This document shows, one piece after another, positions 47,385-57,121 of a DNA stretch of 64,000 nt. The stretch spans positions 23,084,934 to 23,148,933 of the forward strand of contig NC_080048.1 of NCBI RefSeq assembly GCF_026212465.1. The letters are read 5' to 3'. Origin of the DNA: Amaranthus tricolor (taxonomy: Eukaryota; Streptophyta; Magnoliopsida; Caryophyllales; Amaranthaceae). Numbering within the stretch: position 1 is the stretch's first letter; each line of letters begins with the position of its first letter. The position numbers and the translations under genes were made by a program. Below the pieces are notes generated by a model. That model saw nothing but the letters and a program-made list of their open reading frames with translations, did no database searches and was not told the origin of the DNA.

Positions 47385-49213
47385 TTAATGCAGCTTGATC
47401 ATGCCAAGTTCCAATCTCATTTTCTCATGCTGTTCCCTTGGAAGCGGTTTGGTCATGATATCTGCTATTTGCTCGTTAGTGTTTACATGCTTAACAATGA
47501 TATTTTTATTTTCAACATTATCCTTAAGAAAATGATGCCTAATATGGATGTGCTTTACTCGTGAGTGATGCACTGGATCTTTGGATATGCATATGGCACT
47601 GGTATTATCGCAATAAATAGGAACACATGCATACTTAATACCAAAGTCTCTTAGCTGCTGCTTTATCCATATCATTTGGGAACAGCAAGTTGCTGCTGCT
47701 ACGTACTCAGCTTCAGCAGTTGATAATGCAACAGTGTTTTGTTTCTTGGAGCTCCACGAAACTAAACATGAGCCAAGAAATTGTACCATACCTGACGTGC
47801 TTTTTCTATTAACAAGATCTCCTGCATAATCTGCATCACTAAAGCCTTTCAAATCAAAGACATCACTTTTAGGATAAAATAATGATAAATCATCTGTTCC
47901 CTTTAGATATCTCAAAATACGTTTCACTGCAGTTAGATGTGATTCTTTAGGGTTAGATTGAAATCTCGCACATAGACCAACACTAAATGAAATATCGGGT
48001 CTACTAGCAGTTAGATATAATAAAGATCCAATCATGCCTCTATACATAGTTTGGTCAATATTTGTTCCATTTGTATCTTCATCTAATCTTACATTAGTAG
48101 CCATGGGTGTATGGTTGGTTTTAGCGTTATTCATGCCATATTTCTTAAGAAGTTCTTTTATATATTTTTGTTGATGAATAAAGATACCATTAGCAGTTTG
48201 TTTAATTTGCAAACCAAGAAAGAAATTTAATTCTCCCATCATGCTCATTTCAAATTCAGTGCTCATAAGGTTAGCAAATTCTTTACATAGCAATTCATTT
48301 GTGGCACCAAAAATAATATCATCAACATATATTTGAACAACTAATATATTGGAACCTTTATTCTTAAAGAATAAGGTTTTATCAATTTTACCTCTAATAA
48401 AGTCATTTTGAATCAAAAACTTTGATAGTCTTTCATACCATTGCCTTGGAGCTTGTTTCAACCCATAAAGAGCTTTATCAAGCTTATAGACATGATCAAG
48501 ACACGAGGTATTCTCAAAGCCAGGCGGTTGTTCAACAAAAACTTCTTCATCAAGAAAACCATTCAAGAAAGCACATTTCACATCCATTTGATATAATTTA
48601 AAGTTCATAAATGCAACAAAAGAAATTAAAATTCTAATAGCTTCTAACCTTGCTACTGGAGCAAATGTCTCAGTATAATCAATACCTTCTTGTTGATTGT
48701 ACCCTTTGACCACGAGCCTTGCTTTGTTTCTTACAATTATTCCATGCTCATCTAGTTTGTTCCGAAATACCCACTTCAAACCAATTACCTTCTTGTGTTT
48801 TGGTTTGGGTTCTAAATGCCATACTTTGTTCCTTTCAAATTCGTTCAATTCATCTTGCATGGCTACAACCCATTCGGAATCCTTTAGAGCTTCTTCGTGA
48901 TTTTTGGGTTCAAGTGATGATAGGAACGCAAAATGTGCACAAAAATTTCTCATTTGAGATCGAGTTTGTGTTCCTTTATTCAAGTCACTTACAATCAAAT
49001 CAAGAGGATGGTATTTTTGATATCTCCAGGGTTTTGGCATAAAATCTCTTGTGGGAACAGTAGCATGTTCTGGTTCATCAGCTTGATTAACATTCTGTTC
49101 AGCTACTGGATTGTTCTGCTCATCTGTGGGAACAGCTGGATTGGGAACAATCTGCTGTTCCTGATGTTCTGGCAGTTCCTGAACTTGATCAGTACTTTCT
49201 GCTTCTGCTGTCC
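47385..49213 (-). pseudogene. pol: pol 3' half of element 2 (reverse transcriptase and RNase H), out of frame with the 5' half
   Basis: Open frame covering the end of the integrase-RT linker, RT and RNase H. The first Met of the frame is at 49040, but the frame is open back to about 49213 and there matches the element 1 linker (AEAESTDQ, then [11 protein letters not shown]). RT has [11 protein letters not shown] and the YVDD box; RNase H has SDADYAGD and STAEAEYVA; the C-terminus ends GMIKLH as in element 1. It keeps the Trp of GLKWVFRN that element 1 has lost. It can be made only by a frame change from the upstream half, so I call it a broken pol. Confidence 0.85.
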
Positions 49214-50590
49214 AGCTGTTTCTTGATCATGCACTTTCAATTCTTCATCATCTTCTTCTAGATTTGCAAGACCTATCTTAAAATTATTTGTATCCTGTTC
49301 ACTTGACAAAAAGTTAGTTTCATCGAAAATTATGTGAACGGATTCTTCCACACTCATTGTTCTTTTGTTATAGACTCTATATGCCTTACTTTGAGATGAG
49401 TAGCCAAGAAATACTGCTTCATCACTTCTTTCATCAAATTTACCTATATTCCGTTTTCCATTAACATGTACAAAACATTTGCATCCAAACACACGAAAAT
49501 AGGCAATATTTGGTTTAACACCTTTAAACAGTTCATAGGGTGTCTTAGAAGTGATTGGTCTTATCAATACTCTATTTAAAATATAACATGCAGTATTAAC
49601 AGCCTCGGCCCAAAAATTTCTAGGTAAACCACTAGCAATTAACATAGTTCTAGCCATTTCTTCTAAAGTTCTATTTTTCCTTTCTACAACACCATTTTGT
49701 TGTGGTGTTCTAGGGGCGGAAAAATTGTGACTTATTCCATGTTCATTGCAATAACTCATAAAGCTTGAATTTTCAAATTCTTTACCATGATCTGACCTTA
49801 TGTGAACAATTTGATTATTGGTAGATTTTTGTATTTTGTTAGTGAAAGAGACAAACTCATTAAAGGCTTCATCTTTACTAACTAAAAATAAAGTCCATGT
49901 AAATCTACTATAATCATCAACAATAACAAACACATATCTCTTGCCACTACGGCTTTGTATTCTCATAGGTCCACACAAATCCATGTGTAATAATTCAAGC
50001 GTTTTTGAGGTGGTCACAACATTCTTTGGTTTAAAAGATGACCTTACTTGTTTTCCTTTGGCACAAGGATCACATATTTCATCCTTAAGGAATTTTATAG
50101 ATGGTAGTCCTCTAACTAGGTCTTTAGATCTTAATGTATTAATCAATGAATAACTAGCATGACCTAGACGCTTATGCCAAAGAAGTGGGTCGTCTTCTAT
50201 AACACTTAGACACGTTAGACTGTTTCTGGGAACAGTGTCCAGGTCCACTACATAAGTGTTCCCTTTTCTGTTTCCCTCAAGAATGATGTCTCCAGTGTCA
50301 TTCCTAGAAATAATGCATTTTTCAGAAGTAAAGTTTACAGAGTTACCCTTATCACAAAATTGAGAAATGCTGAGTAAGTTGTGTTTCAAATTCTCGACTA
50401 AAAATACATTATCAATGGCGTGGGAACATGACCTTCCAACCTTTCCTTTGGCGATTATCTCACCCTTCATATTGTCACCGAAGGTTACTGTTCCCCCATC
50501 ATAGGCTTCAAGTGAGAGAAATTTAGATTTGTCACCCGTCATATGCTTGGAACACCCACTGTCGAGATACCATGAGCTGTTCCCCCTCAC
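49103..50590 (-). pseudogene. pol: pol 5' half of element 2 (protease and integrase), frameshifted at its end
   Basis: Protease [13 protein letters not shown], integrase zinc motif HKRLGHAS...CDPC, and catalytic integrase segments [15 protein letters not shown] and [13 protein letters not shown] are all present. The reading matches element 1 to about residue 460, then departs after DQETAGQ. There, element 2 is about 13 nt shorter than element 1 (near 49205-49225), which shifts the frame and adds ~35 unrelated residues before a stop. The listed start is GTG; the frame is open upstream to about 50614, through LQVQVRGN, in a different frame from gag. Confidence 0.85.
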
Positions 50591-50607
50591 TTGGACCTGT
50601 AATATAA

Positions 50608-52404
50608 TTAATTGTTAATTATAGGAACCCAGACTTTCTTGGGTTCCTTGTCGATCTTACATGAATCATATTTATCAATTTTAATGTTATCGACATAGTT
50701 TCTGTTAGAGACAGTATACTGTTCCCTTTTGGTGAACTGTTCCTTCAGATGGCCAGCTTTACCACAGAAGGTACAGTACTTGTCTCTAGGAAGATCAACG
50801 TAAGCTTTCTTACTTTTGTTATTCTTAAAATAATTTAGGCCTTGTGATTTCTTACTTTTAGCATCTAGAATCCATTTGGGAGCTATTTTGATTTTCCCTT
50901 TTTCTCTTGAATTTAATTCAAGATTATTATTGTTGTTACGGTTGGATTCCGAATTCATTTTTAAATATTGAAAATCATTGCATAAATCTTTAGTAGATGC
51001 ATCTATCAAATCCTCATTTAAGCCTAATAATTTGTATTGCGATAGCTCAATGTTAAGAATAACATTTTCCTTCTTAAGTCTCTCCATATTTTCTTTTAGG
51101 ATTATATTTTGGTCCAACAAACCGAAAAATCTGTTTTGGAAATCATGTCTAAAGGTGTTTATGTATGAGACATGGTCTTTGCTTACCTTACGTTCCTTTT
51201 CTAACTTGAGACACTTATCATTGCAATTTTCAAGTTTAACTTGTGCCTCTTTTAACAACTCTTTTAATTCATTTTTACTTGGATTGAATGAATGGTCAGA
51301 AAATGAATTAGAAATATTTACCTGCTTCTTCTTGCCTTTATGTGTAGCCATGAGACATAGGTTAGCTGTCTCCTCTTCTTCGGGAACAATAGTTTCATTC
51401 TCACTTTCAGTTTCTCCCCATGCAGCAATCATGGCCTTACGAAAGTCAGTCTTGTTAAAATTTTCTTTGTTCAACGGTCTTCTTGAATCTCTTGTCTTTC
51501 CCTTGCCCTTTTCATTCTTCCATGTTGGGCAATCCTTGATGAAGTGTTCGGTACTTCCACATTTGTGGCATTCAAGAGTTTTTGTTCTTCTTTCTCTGTT
51601 GTTTCTTTGATTTGCATACCTGCTGTTCCTGAAGAACTTCTTGAATTTTCGTACCAACAAAGCAGCCTCTTCTTCATCACATTCTGATTCGTCCTGTTCC
51701 CCCGCTGCTAGAGCCAGTCCCTTGTTCCTAGAACTGTCTGTTGTTCCCAAATGCAATTCATGTGTCATTAGGGAACCAGCCAGCTCCTCTAGATTAAACT
51801 TTGTAAAATCTTTGGACTCTTGTATAGCAGTAACCTTGGCCCTCCAGCGCTCATCTTGAGGAAGGCTCCTAAGAATCTTCCTTACTTGTTCATCAGTGGG
51901 AATTATTCTTCCAAGAGAGACAAGCTCGTTTGTTATGTTGTTGAACCTAGTGAACATCTCTTGGATACTTTCTCTTGGCTCCATAACAAATCTCTCGTAT
52001 TTAGACATTAACAAATCAATTTTGGACCGTTTTACTTCACTTGTTCCCTCATGGGTAACAGCAAGCAGGTCCCAAATTTGCTTAGCGGATTTGCACCCCA
52101 TAATTCTATTATGCTCGTTTGGTCCAAGACCACAATGAAGTAATTTTATAGCAAGAGCATTTAATTCCATTTTCTGAAAATCTTCTTTTTCATATTCGGT
52201 TATAGGTTTGGGAACAATTTCATTGTTGGAGTTAGTAGTGGTTACCTCAAAATCTCCGATTTCTATGACTCTCCAAACTTGATAATTTTCTGCTTTGATG
52301 AAGATCTCCATCCTATTCTTCCAGTATGTATAGAATTTTCCATCGAACATTGGCGGTCTTTGAGTTGAATACCCTTCTTCCATTCGCTCGTTCATAATTG
52401 ACAT
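50608..52404 (-). CDS. gag: Gag of element 2 (598 aa)
   Basis: Same plan as the element 1 Gag: N-terminal copia Gag region, zinc knuckle 1 intact (CHKCGSTEHFIKDC), a long coiled coil, and a second knuckle. In the second knuckle the last ligand is Phe (CTFCGKAGHLKEQF), where element 1 has Cys; a single G-to-T change in the codon explains it, and zinc binding there should be lost or weak. The start MSIMNERMEEG lies close to the primer-binding site. It ends with TAA at 50610-50608, just before the acceptor-like ACAG/GTCC junction and the pol frame. Confidence 0.9.
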   Translation of the reverse strand: MSIMNERMEEGYSTQRPPMFDGKFYTYWKNRMEIFIKAENYQVWRVIEIGDFEVTTTNSNNEIVPKPITEYEKEDFQKMELNALAIKLLHCGLGPNEHNRIMGCKSAKQIWDLLAVTHEGTSEVKRSKIDLLMSKYERFVMEPRESIQEMFTRFNNITNELVSLGRIIPTDEQVRKILRSLPQDERWRAKVTAIQESKDFTKFNLEELAGSLMTHELHLGTTDSSRNKGLALAAGEQDESECDEEEAALLVRKFKKFFRNSRYANQRNNRERRTKTLECHKCGSTEHFIKDCPTWKNEKGKGKTRDSRRPLNKENFNKTDFRKAMIAAWGETESENETIVPEEEETANLCLMATHKGKKKQVNISNSFSDHSFNPSKNELKELLKEAQVKLENCNDKCLKLEKERKVSKDHVSYINTFRHDFQNRFFGLLDQNIILKENMERLKKENVILNIELSQYKLLGLNEDLIDASTKDLCNDFQYLKMNSESNRNNNNNLELNSREKGKIKIAPKWILDAKSKKSQGLNYFKNNKSKKAYVDLPRDKYCTFCGKAGHLKEQFTKREQYTVSNRNYVDNIKIDKYDSCKIDKEPKKVWVPIINN

Positions 52405-52458
52405 TTTTAGGGAACACCAGAATCTGCCCTCAGGGTTTCCTGATCTTCTGGGAACAGG

Positions 52459-52470
52459 GCTCTGATACCA
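52459..52470 (-). other. Primer-binding site of element 2 (initiator tRNA-Met)
   Basis: TGGTATCAGAGC on the minus strand, two bases from the 5' LTR at 52473. Same primer and spacing as in element 1. Confidence 0.95.
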
Positions 52471-52472
52471 AT

Positions 52473-53910
52473 TGTTGATTCAATTAGGAACGGGAACAGC
52501 AACAAGAGGGGGGGTGAATTGTTGTTGTTGCAAGTTTAAGCGATTGTGCCCTATTTTTGCGGAATTATTCAAAATAAATAAAGCTTAAACTAAGAGCAAA
52601 ATAATAAGAGAGACGCACGATTTTACGTGGAAACCTTTTGGGCCTAAACAAAAGGAAAAACCACGACCACTTGGGATTTCTAACAACTTCACTATGTTTA
52701 AGGCAATTAGTTACAATTACAATAAACACCTTACTTCACTCGAAGCGAAACAACTAGGCCAACTCTTCACTCTCTAATTGCTTTACTCAAAGCAACAAAC
52801 TTAGCTTTACAATAAGCAAATCCTCTCTAGCTTCACTAAAAGCTATCTAACTTCCCCCTTAGACTCACCCGAGTCTAATTACATAAACTCTCAAAATCCC
52901 TTACAAAAAGGATAGAAATTCTTTAAAATAAATCAAAGAGTTGCATCAAGAAAATATTATAAATTAATTGGCAACTTTAAGAACAAAATATTTCTTGTAA
53001 AATCCAACAAAAACGTATGAAAAACACTTAAGCACAAAACGTTGGATTACTTCTCATCACTTAAAAACCGGAATTAACTTGCAATTTATAGAAAATAATA
53101 TCCCTAAGAAAATGGAATAACCCAATCCATTATCCCACTATCAAAAGATCATGGGAGAAATGTGGATTAAGCAAACACACGGTTATTTCCATAAGATTTG
53201 ATTAAGTCAAATCACACGTGTACATAAACAATAACCGCTGTTCCCTTAATAACCGCTGTTCCCTAAAGTAGCAGTTTCTTCAGTAGTAATTCCTGTTCCC
53301 CAAATTAATGGCTGGAACTTCATGCTATATTTTAGAAAACGGTTAATCTTAGTGGGAATGATTGCTTGCTAATTTTTAGGAATAAAAACCGGTTAGAAAG
53401 ATTTGCTAAGACTAATTCAAAGTTAGTTAATTCTATTTTTAACAAATCCAGGATTTACTAAAAATAGATCCTAAAATAAAGGATCTTAACAAATAAAACG
53501 TGAATTCATTTTCTTTAACAAAAACGATTTGCCAATTAACTTTAATAAATTATTACTGCAACAATTTAATTTAAAATACATCAACTAAAAAAAAATAATT
53601 AAAATATGATAACCAGAATTTTTAGTCAACGTAGTCAACCTTCAGCTCAGGAACAGTGTGCTGTCTCCAGACTTCAGTTTAGCTAGAACATCGAACTTAG
53701 GAACAGTAGATCTGCTGTCTCCATTTTACATCCCAAGCGATATACTTCTCCTAACATCAATTGAAACCTTTTGACATGTACGTTTCCATAAGCTAAGGCA
53801 TAGGTACTATCAACGATCATAATCATAATCGGATATCGACCTGCACAATCTCTAAAAACATGTTCGCTTAAATAAAGTGTAGTCATCATCAAAACTCAAG
53901 AGGTCCAACA
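52473..53910 (-). repeat. 5' LTR of element 2 (1438 bp)
   Basis: Full length; ends in GTCCAACA and is followed directly by the ACAAA duplication. Differences from the 3' LTR seen by eye: one near 52553 (A for G), two near 52818-52835, one near 52923 and one extra A near 53588. Stem-loop 1 is at 52627-52664 and stem-loop 2 at 52859-52878. Confidence 0.95.
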
Positions 53911-54424
53911 ACAAACCAATTTTGACCTACTTTACGCGCGAAATTGACACAGCAGCAAACTAGTGACCAGACCACCTTGCACGACACGTGGAGACCAAAC
54001 CTATGCATCCAGGACCTAGGCTAAAGTTGAAATGGAATCTTGGTACTTGGATCTAGCTATCAAGGTCCTAAAACCATTCTCACAATCCCCGTGGACTCCT
54101 AGAAGCTGAGTTGAAAGAGGGCTGCTCGACAGTTTGCTAGATCAGAATTTTGTTTAAGTGTTTGTGGTTGTTTCGTGTTCTTTTAATGATAATTTGTAGT
54201 TTTTGACTGTGTCATTAATCAAAGTTTACGCACAACATTAATCCTTGCATAACCAAGGCCTTAATTAGCCCCGATTTCGCATCAAAACCAAGTTTGTGTA
54301 CTTTACGCGCGAAATTGAAAAAAACGCTTTAAAACCCATAAAATCGCAACTTAACTTCTAATTTCTAGCATAACAAACAAAGTTTCAGCTTCTTTACGCG
54401 CGAAATTGACAAAAACGCTTAAAA
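53911..54424. repeat. Satellite block 3 with an internal 78-bp deletion
   Basis: About half a monomer between element 2 and the viral insertion. The left end completes the monomer cut by element 2. At 54368-54372 the sequence runs from the GCATA of CTAGCATATGG straight into the GCATA of GTGCATAACAAAC; relative to other monomers 78 bp are missing, with GCATA as 5-bp microhomology. This looks like end-joining repair close to the viral junction at 54424. Confidence 0.85.
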
Positions 54425-54425
54425 T

Positions 54426-54602
54426 TCAGAATCATTTTCTAAAGTCCAGAAAGCTATTCTCAAAAAGATTCTTGAAGATCCACAATATGCAAAGAAAATA
54501 TTATCAGAAGAATCCTCTGATGAGATTTTATCGGAGTTTTCAAATGAGTCTTATGATCCAACATTTGGTGGCCCATTTGCTCAAGATCCATACGACTTTT
54601 AA
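54426..54602 (+). pseudogene. C-terminal end of a viral polyprotein (58 codons)
   Basis: Open frame entered from the satellite junction and ending at TAA (54600-54602). It is acidic and Asp/Phe/Gly-rich towards the end (PTFGGPFAQDPYDF). Its place just before the intergenic region and primer site is where a caulimovirid polyprotein ends, so I infer a C-terminal tail downstream of the RT/RNase H. It has no start and cannot be a gene by itself. A longer open frame across 54406-54723 reads a different frame and is fortuitous. Confidence 0.6.
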
Positions 54603-54624
54603 TATTGAGTTCACAAAAGTTCAA

Positions 54625-54770
54625 TTCAAATGTTCAACAACTCAAATTAATTCATCCGGAAGCACAAACGTAAGCAATGACGAAATCAAAAGTATCATTC
54701 AAATGTTCAACAACTCAAATTAATTCATCCGGAAGCACAAACGTAAGCAATGACGAAATCAAAAGCATCT
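54625..54770 (+). promoter_or_regulatory. 73-bp tandem duplication with as-1-like TGACG sites
   Basis: Two copies, 73 bp apart, of a segment containing TTCATCCGGAAGCACAAACG. Each includes AAACGTAAGCAATGACG (54666-54682 and 54739-54755), which keeps the 7-base spacing of the as-1 element of the CaMV 35S promoter although the first TGACG is degenerate. It lies ~220-310 bp upstream of a TATA box. Enhancer function is inferred. Confidence 0.5.
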
Positions 54771-54880
54771 CCAACAGTAATTCAAAGCATCTTCAACAGT
54801 AAAGCATCTCCAACAGTGATTCAAAGCATCTTCAACAGTAAAGCATCTTCAATAGTAATTCAAAGCATCTTCTACAGTAT
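54760..54880 (+). repeat. Short tandem repeats (AAAGCATCTTCAACAGT type)
   Basis: Six to seven copies of a ~17-22-bp unit, alternating with and without an AATTC extension, giving a ~39-bp compound period. They sit between the as-1-like duplication and the TATA box of the viral intergenic region. Confidence 0.75.
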
Positions 54881-54975
54881 TATAGTGTAACTTTAATAAT
54901 TATGTTTGTACTATTTACTTTTTCTCTTTAATTTCTTATTGGAAGAGCAGATTGCACCTTATCTCTTCCTTTGTG

Positions 54976-55049
54976 TATAAATAAAGTGTTTAGCTCTAAG
55001 ATGAGAGCATCCTGTAATTTTCTTTTGTTTAAGTCTCATCTCAAATAAA
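54976..55049 (+). promoter_or_regulatory. Viral pregenomic promoter core: TATA box and polyadenylation signal
   Basis: TATAAATAAA at 54976-54985, followed about 60 bp later by AATAAA at 55044-55049 in a U-rich setting. A TATA box closely followed by the polyadenylation signal is the usual arrangement for terminally redundant caulimovirid pregenomic RNA. It points right, towards the primer site and the inverted repeat. Confidence 0.55.
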
Positions 55050-55157
55050 CCTAACTTTCTTTACTTATCTTATTATTATCAATTATATAATAAGATTTAT
55101 ATCCACAAAATTATTAAATTATTTTCTCTATCATTTTCTATCGATCCTGTACTCCCT

Positions 55158-55426
55158 ATTGGTATCAGAGCCAGTAAGTTATTAAATTGATTAATTGTGC
55201 ATTTATTAAATTGCATTTGCAGTGAGTGTTGGTAAAGTGCTTGGTCAGCCTAATTAAGTTGTTGGTAAGCCATTTTAAGTCTTGGTGTTCTCGGTTAGGT
55301 GGTCCCACTGTTCCCATTCAATTCAGTCATATTTAGTTTATGCAACATTTAATTTATTAATGGCAAACTGGTTAAGGAAAGCTATTAGTTTAGGATCACC
55401 TAATAATATAATTCAAAGTAGTGAAG
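55158..55426 (+). repeat. Left arm of 269-bp viral inverted repeat
   Basis: Pairs with 56851-57119 (paired positions sum to 112277). The only differences I see are two substitutions around 55361-55364. It contains the primer-binding site TGGTATCAGAGCCA (55160-55173), a ~190-bp leader and the ATG (55360-55362) opening the large viral ORF, which is cut after about 22 codons at the head-to-head joint. Confidence 0.9.
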
Positions 55427-56995
55427 GATTTGATTTGTAAAATTATTTTGATGATAAATTTTAATGATGTCTTCTACATTTGGAGTTTTATCTGTTTGAT
55501 CTACTCTTCCTTCTTTAAACGGACTAGCCTTTATTTCACGGTCATAATAGGGAAAAGTAATATTTTGTAATGGTGGATGAACTGAACTAATTGTTTGTCC
55601 ATCCTTCAAAACCCAATTTTTTTGAAGTTTGGTTTGTACAAATATGTGATTTTGAGAATATGGATTAGCAATACCTTGTTTTTCACAAAACAATAAAAAC
55701 CATGTAAAAAACGGGATATTAATTTGAATAGTATTCATATCTTTATACCATACATCTCTTATTGAGTCTTTAAAGGAGCGAGAAAAAGATCTAAACCAAT
55801 CTCGATGTTCAGCATTGTGAGAGGAATTAAATTCATCTCTTAGATAGTTTTTATCTATTTCAAAATCTTTAGTAATTGTATTGATAGAGTCAAAATTTTG
55901 CATATCAGACATTGTGGGAGATGCAGGTCTAGATGAAGAGATTTGAGAAGTTTGAGAAGCATTTGCTTCATATTCAGGAATAGGAGATTTATATCTGACT
56001 TTGATTGGTTCAGAAATGACTGAAGTTGTTTTTTGAGGAAAAGAAAAAGATCTTCGTGGATAGTTGGAAGAAGAAGTACAAGGAGAACTAGATAATTCTC
56101 TCATAGACCCAAACCTTATAAGAACTTTATTTTCGTCTTCCTCAATGCATTCTATTTCTTGTCTTATGTTTCTAGGAGGCATTGGATTTGAGAATTGAAA
56201 TGTCTCAGGAATAGAAATTTGATCCCATCTCAAGGTTTTTGCTGTAGAAACTATTGATTTAGTATTCTCAGCATGAACCTCTATAAAAATAGTTTCTTCT
56301 TTTGAAGAAGCCTCATGTATGAATTTTGGATTAACTGTGGAATTCATTAATCTAAAATAAACACGGAAAACAATTGCAAAATTTCTAGCAAACTCTTTAA
56401 ATTTATTATTTAAAATTTGAATATCTAAAATTAATGAAGATAAGATTAATGGGTCTTGAAGATCTACTGTAAAGTTTGGAAAACAATTGAAATATATTGG
56501 GCCATTACAGATATTAGTTTGAATCATAGCCAAAACAGAATCTTTATAATTATTAAGTCGATCGTCTCTGAGAGCTAGGAAAATTGGACAATCAACTCCT
56601 TTATGAACTAATGGTTTTATTCCTATTTGAACAAGGCCAAAATGAATGAATCTAAATCTGTGTTTGAGATAAGCTTTAATGCTGGATTCTGAAAGTAAAT
56701 GCAAAGTTTCAGATTCTTTTTGAATGCTTCTAGTCTCTTCATGAGTTTTGATGCTAAATGCAGTCTTAAAATCAGTAATGCCTATATGATAAATTTTAGT
56801 AAGATTTTCTTTTGGAATTTCCCAATTTGAAAAGTTCTTTTCTATATGAACTTCACTACTTTGAATTATATTATTAGGTGATCCTAAACTAATAGCTTTC
56901 CTTAACCAGTTTGCAGTTAATAAATTAAATGTTGCATAAACTAAATATGACTGAATTGAATGGGAACAGTGGGACCACCTAACCGAGAACACCAA
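55400..56995 (-). pseudogene. Caulimovirid movement-protein region (531-codon open frame)
   Basis: Residues about 100-225 match the caulimovirid movement protein of the 30K superfamily, which in living viruses moves infection through plasmodesmata: HFGLVQIGIKPLVHKG, ALRDDR, then NGPIYFNCFPNF, followed by Asp178 and Asp181 in the region that usually holds the conserved Asp. About 365-430 (DKNYLRDEF, DWFRSF, FFTWFLLF) resembles the segment downstream of the movement protein in petuvirus/florendovirus-like polyproteins. The codon equivalent to the viral ATG of the left arm is ACT here, so the native start is lost; the ATG at 56995 is in former leader. The frame ends inside the antisense of the left arm, an artefact of the joint. 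A remnant without its replication genes. Confidence 0.82.
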
Positions 56996-57119
56996 GACTT
57001 AAAATGGCTTACCAACAACTTAATTAGGCTGACCAAGCACTTTACCAACACTCACTGCAAATGCAATTTAATAAATGCACAATTAATCAATTTAATAACT
57101 TACTGGCTCTGATACCAAT
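56851..57119 (-). repeat. Right arm of 269-bp viral inverted repeat
   Basis: Minus-strand copy of the primer site (57117-57104), leader and ORF start. The arm's outer end coincides with the primer-binding site (57119), the minus-strand discontinuity point of caulimovirid DNA, and satellite resumes two bases later. With the left arm it encloses a ~1424-bp spacer, so transcription across both would give a stem-loop RNA. Confidence 0.9.
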
Positions 57120-57121
57120 CA

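Larger units (their letters stand above)
43125..53910 (-). mobile_element. Sirevirus-type Ty1-copia retrotransposon, element 2 (complete, young)
   Basis: 10,786-bp element on the minus strand. LTRs at 52473-53910 (5') and 43125-44561 (3') differ by about 4 substitutions and one poly-A indel, counted by eye. A perfect 5-bp target duplication, ACAAA, flanks it (43120-43124 and 53911-53915), and the satellite resumes in exact register (CCAATTTTGACC). Gene order matches element 1. With a generic plant LTR rate, insertion would be around 0.1 million years ago against roughly 0.4 for element 1 (inference). Despite its youth, pol has a frameshift between integrase and RT, and the second Gag zinc knuckle is damaged, so this copy is probably not autonomous. 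Confidence 0.96.
54425..57121. mobile_element. Endogenous pararetrovirus (Caulimoviridae) fragment, rearranged
   Basis: Non-satellite DNA without LTRs or target duplications. Segment A (54425-55426, plus strand) holds the end of a viral reading frame, a promoter-like intergenic region, a tRNA-Met primer site and the first codons of a large ORF. Segment B (57119 down to 55427, minus strand) begins at the same primer site and runs into movement-protein coding sequence. The two meet head to head as a 269-bp inverted repeat. Primer site and movement protein identify Caulimoviridae; movement protein leading a long ORF suggests a Petuvirus- or Florendovirus-like layout, genus uncertain. Protease, RT and RNase H are absent. 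Satellite phase differs across the insert (about 678 against 365), so it is not a clean insertion. Confidence 0.85.

Noticed and set aside
54406..54723. 105-codon plus-strand open frame across the satellite/virus boundary
   Set aside because: It begins in satellite, reads a different frame from the viral C-terminal tail, and runs into the duplicated promoter repeats.
54425..57121. A full, potentially infectious endogenous virus
   Set aside because: Only the polyprotein tail, intergenic region and movement-protein part are present, inverted on each other; the replication genes are missing and the native start is lost in the long copy.
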